DNA from: Nitrospirillum pindoramense
GTDB lineage: Bacteria; Pseudomonadota; Alphaproteobacteria; Azospirillales; Azospirillaceae
Assembly (NCBI RefSeq): GCF_007827955.1
Contig: NZ_VITR01000010.1
Location: 124,001 to 188,000 of the forward strand
Length of the DNA: 64,000 nt
Direction: 5' to 3'
Positions 63,272-64,000 of the stretch are shown piece by piece. Made by a program: the position numbers and the translations under genes. Position 1 is the stretch's first letter. The number at the start of each line of letters is the position of its first letter. Under the pieces are notes generated by a model. It saw nothing but the letters and a program-made list of their open reading frames with translations. It was not told where the DNA came from and made no database searches.

Positions 63272-64000
63272 ATGGCACGTTTAGAGGGAAAGACGGCGGT
63301 GGTGACCGCGGCCGCGCAGGGCATCGGCCGGGCAGCGGCAGAGCTGTTCGCGCGCGAAGGGGCCACCGTCTACGCCACCGACATCAACACCGATAAGCTG
63401 GCCGAGGTGGCGGGCTGCAGGCAGCGCCGGCTGGACGTGCGCAGCGACGCGGACGTGGCCGCCCTGGCGGCGGAAGTCGGCACCATCGACGTGCTGTTCA
63501 ACTGCGCCGGCTTCGTCCATGCCGGCACCATCCTGGAATGCGATGCCGGCGCCTGGGACTTCTCCTGGGACCTGAACGTCACCGCCATGGTCCGTACCAT
63601 CCGCGCCTTCCTGCCCGGCATGCTGGAGGCGGGCAGGGGCAGCATCGTCAACATGTCCTCCGTCGCCAGCTCCATCAAGGGCGTGCCCAACCGCTTCGCC
63701 TATGGCGCGACCAAGGCCGCCGTCATCGGCCTGACCAAATCGGTCGCGGCCGACTTCGTGGGCAAGGGCGTGCGCTGCAACGCCATCTGCCCCGGTACGG
63801 TGCAGACCCCCTCGCTGGATGAACGCCTGGCCGCCACCGGCGACTACGCCGCGGCGCAGGCCGCCTTCGTCGCCCGCCAGCCCATGGGCCGCCTGGGCCG
63901 GCCGGAGGAGATCGCGGAACTGGCGCTCTACCTCGCCAGCGACGCCTCAGCCTTCACCACCGGCGCCATCCACGTCATCGACGGCGGCTGGACGGCGTAA
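63272..64000 (+). CDS. Short-chain dehydrogenase, 2-keto-3-deoxy-L-fuconate dehydrogenase-like
   Basis: A 242-aa Rossmann enzyme, complete (TAA at 63998-64000). Cofactor motif TAAAQGIGRAAAELFAREG (T-x3-G-x-G); NAG-like FNCAGFVHAG; catalytic Ser in VNMSSVASSIKG and Tyr-x3-Lys in FAYGATKAAVIG; DGG near the C-terminus. The pattern matches KDF/2-keto-3-deoxyfuconate 4-dehydrogenases that oxidise the dehydratase product to a 2,4-diketo acid. A hydrolase and a lactonase for the remaining steps would lie right of the window or elsewhere. Confidence 0.85.
   Translation: MARLEGKTAVVTAAAQGIGRAAAELFAREGATVYATDINTDKLAEVAGCRQRRLDVRSDADVAALAAEVGTIDVLFNCAGFVHAGTILECDAGAWDFSWDLNVTAMVRTIRAFLPGMLEAGRGSIVNMSSVASSIKGVPNRFAYGATKAAVIGLTKSVAADFVGKGVRCNAICPGTVQTPSLDERLAATGDYAAAQAAFVARQPMGRLGRPEEIAELALYLASDASAFTTGAIHVIDGGWTA

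Overview
The window reads as a piece of a GC-rich alphaproteobacterial chromosome. Pointers are the rluD-type pseudouridine synthase next to an RpoH sigma factor with its RpoH box, a complete leucine-degradation (liu) operon, a TonB-dependent receptor, and strong G/C third-position bias. A Rhodospirillales/Azospirillaceae-like host is my inference, not something the sequence proves. I saw no rRNA, tRNA, CRISPR array or intact insertion sequence. The content is mostly metabolic and regulatory. Shorter patches look acquired or decaying: 9.65-11.1 kb, 18.0-18.9 kb, 39.6-40.9 kb, and an orphan contractile-sheath gene at 6.4-8.0 kb.

Region by region. 0.1-3.4 kb: a sigma-54 activator with two perfect inverted repeats upstream, convergent with a secreted GDSL/SGNH hydrolase. 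3.5-6.3 kb: a two-subunit molybdenum hydroxylase with a Tat signal. 6.4-8.0 kb: the lone tail-sheath-like protein. 8.0-9.6 kb: a divergent ArgP/LysG regulator and LysE exporter around an operator. 9.6-11.1 kb: an AT-richer island with a HEPN-like protein. 11.2-15.9 kb: DUF982, cupin, threonine aldolase, DUF6476-like, rluD-type synthase, rpoH. 16.2-17.9 kb: pentapeptide-repeat and PilZ proteins. 18.0-23.6 kb: a damaged histidine-utilisation locus in which hutG and hutH are intact. hutI survives as a 5'/3' remnant and hutU apparently as a 3' scrap; a GntR regulator and an amino-acid permease follow. 23.6-24.3 kb: VapBC. 24.3-32.2 kb: a likely uptake and acyl-CoA catabolic cluster (spinster-type MFS, TonB receptor, alpha/beta hydrolase, TetR, acyl-CoA ligase, MaoC).

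32.4-39.5 kb: a small hypothetical protein, a tandem TetR protein, cytochrome P460, a GlxA-type AraC regulator, an aldo/keto reductase, and a kinase/nucleotidyltransferase pair. 39.6-40.9 kb: a broken parDE module (antitoxin start codon is ATA; toxin truncated and joined to the tail of a VOC protein), then an AT-rich membrane-protein gene. 40.9-48.3 kb: TetR plus liuABCDE, which take isovaleryl-CoA to acetoacetate and acetyl-CoA. 48.3-51.4 kb: LysR, a periplasmic binding protein and a citrate-type MFS permease around a perfect 9-bp inverted repeat. 51.9-58.5 kb: GTP-type PEP carboxykinase, RraA, pirin, AzlCD, a hotdog dehydratase and an Ala/Thr-rich exported protein. 58.6-64.0 kb: purU, then an IclR-controlled sugar-oxidation operon (aldose dehydrogenase, split UxaA-type dehydratase, SDR) that fits non-phosphorylating deoxysugar (L-fucose-like) catabolism. 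It ends exactly at the window edge.
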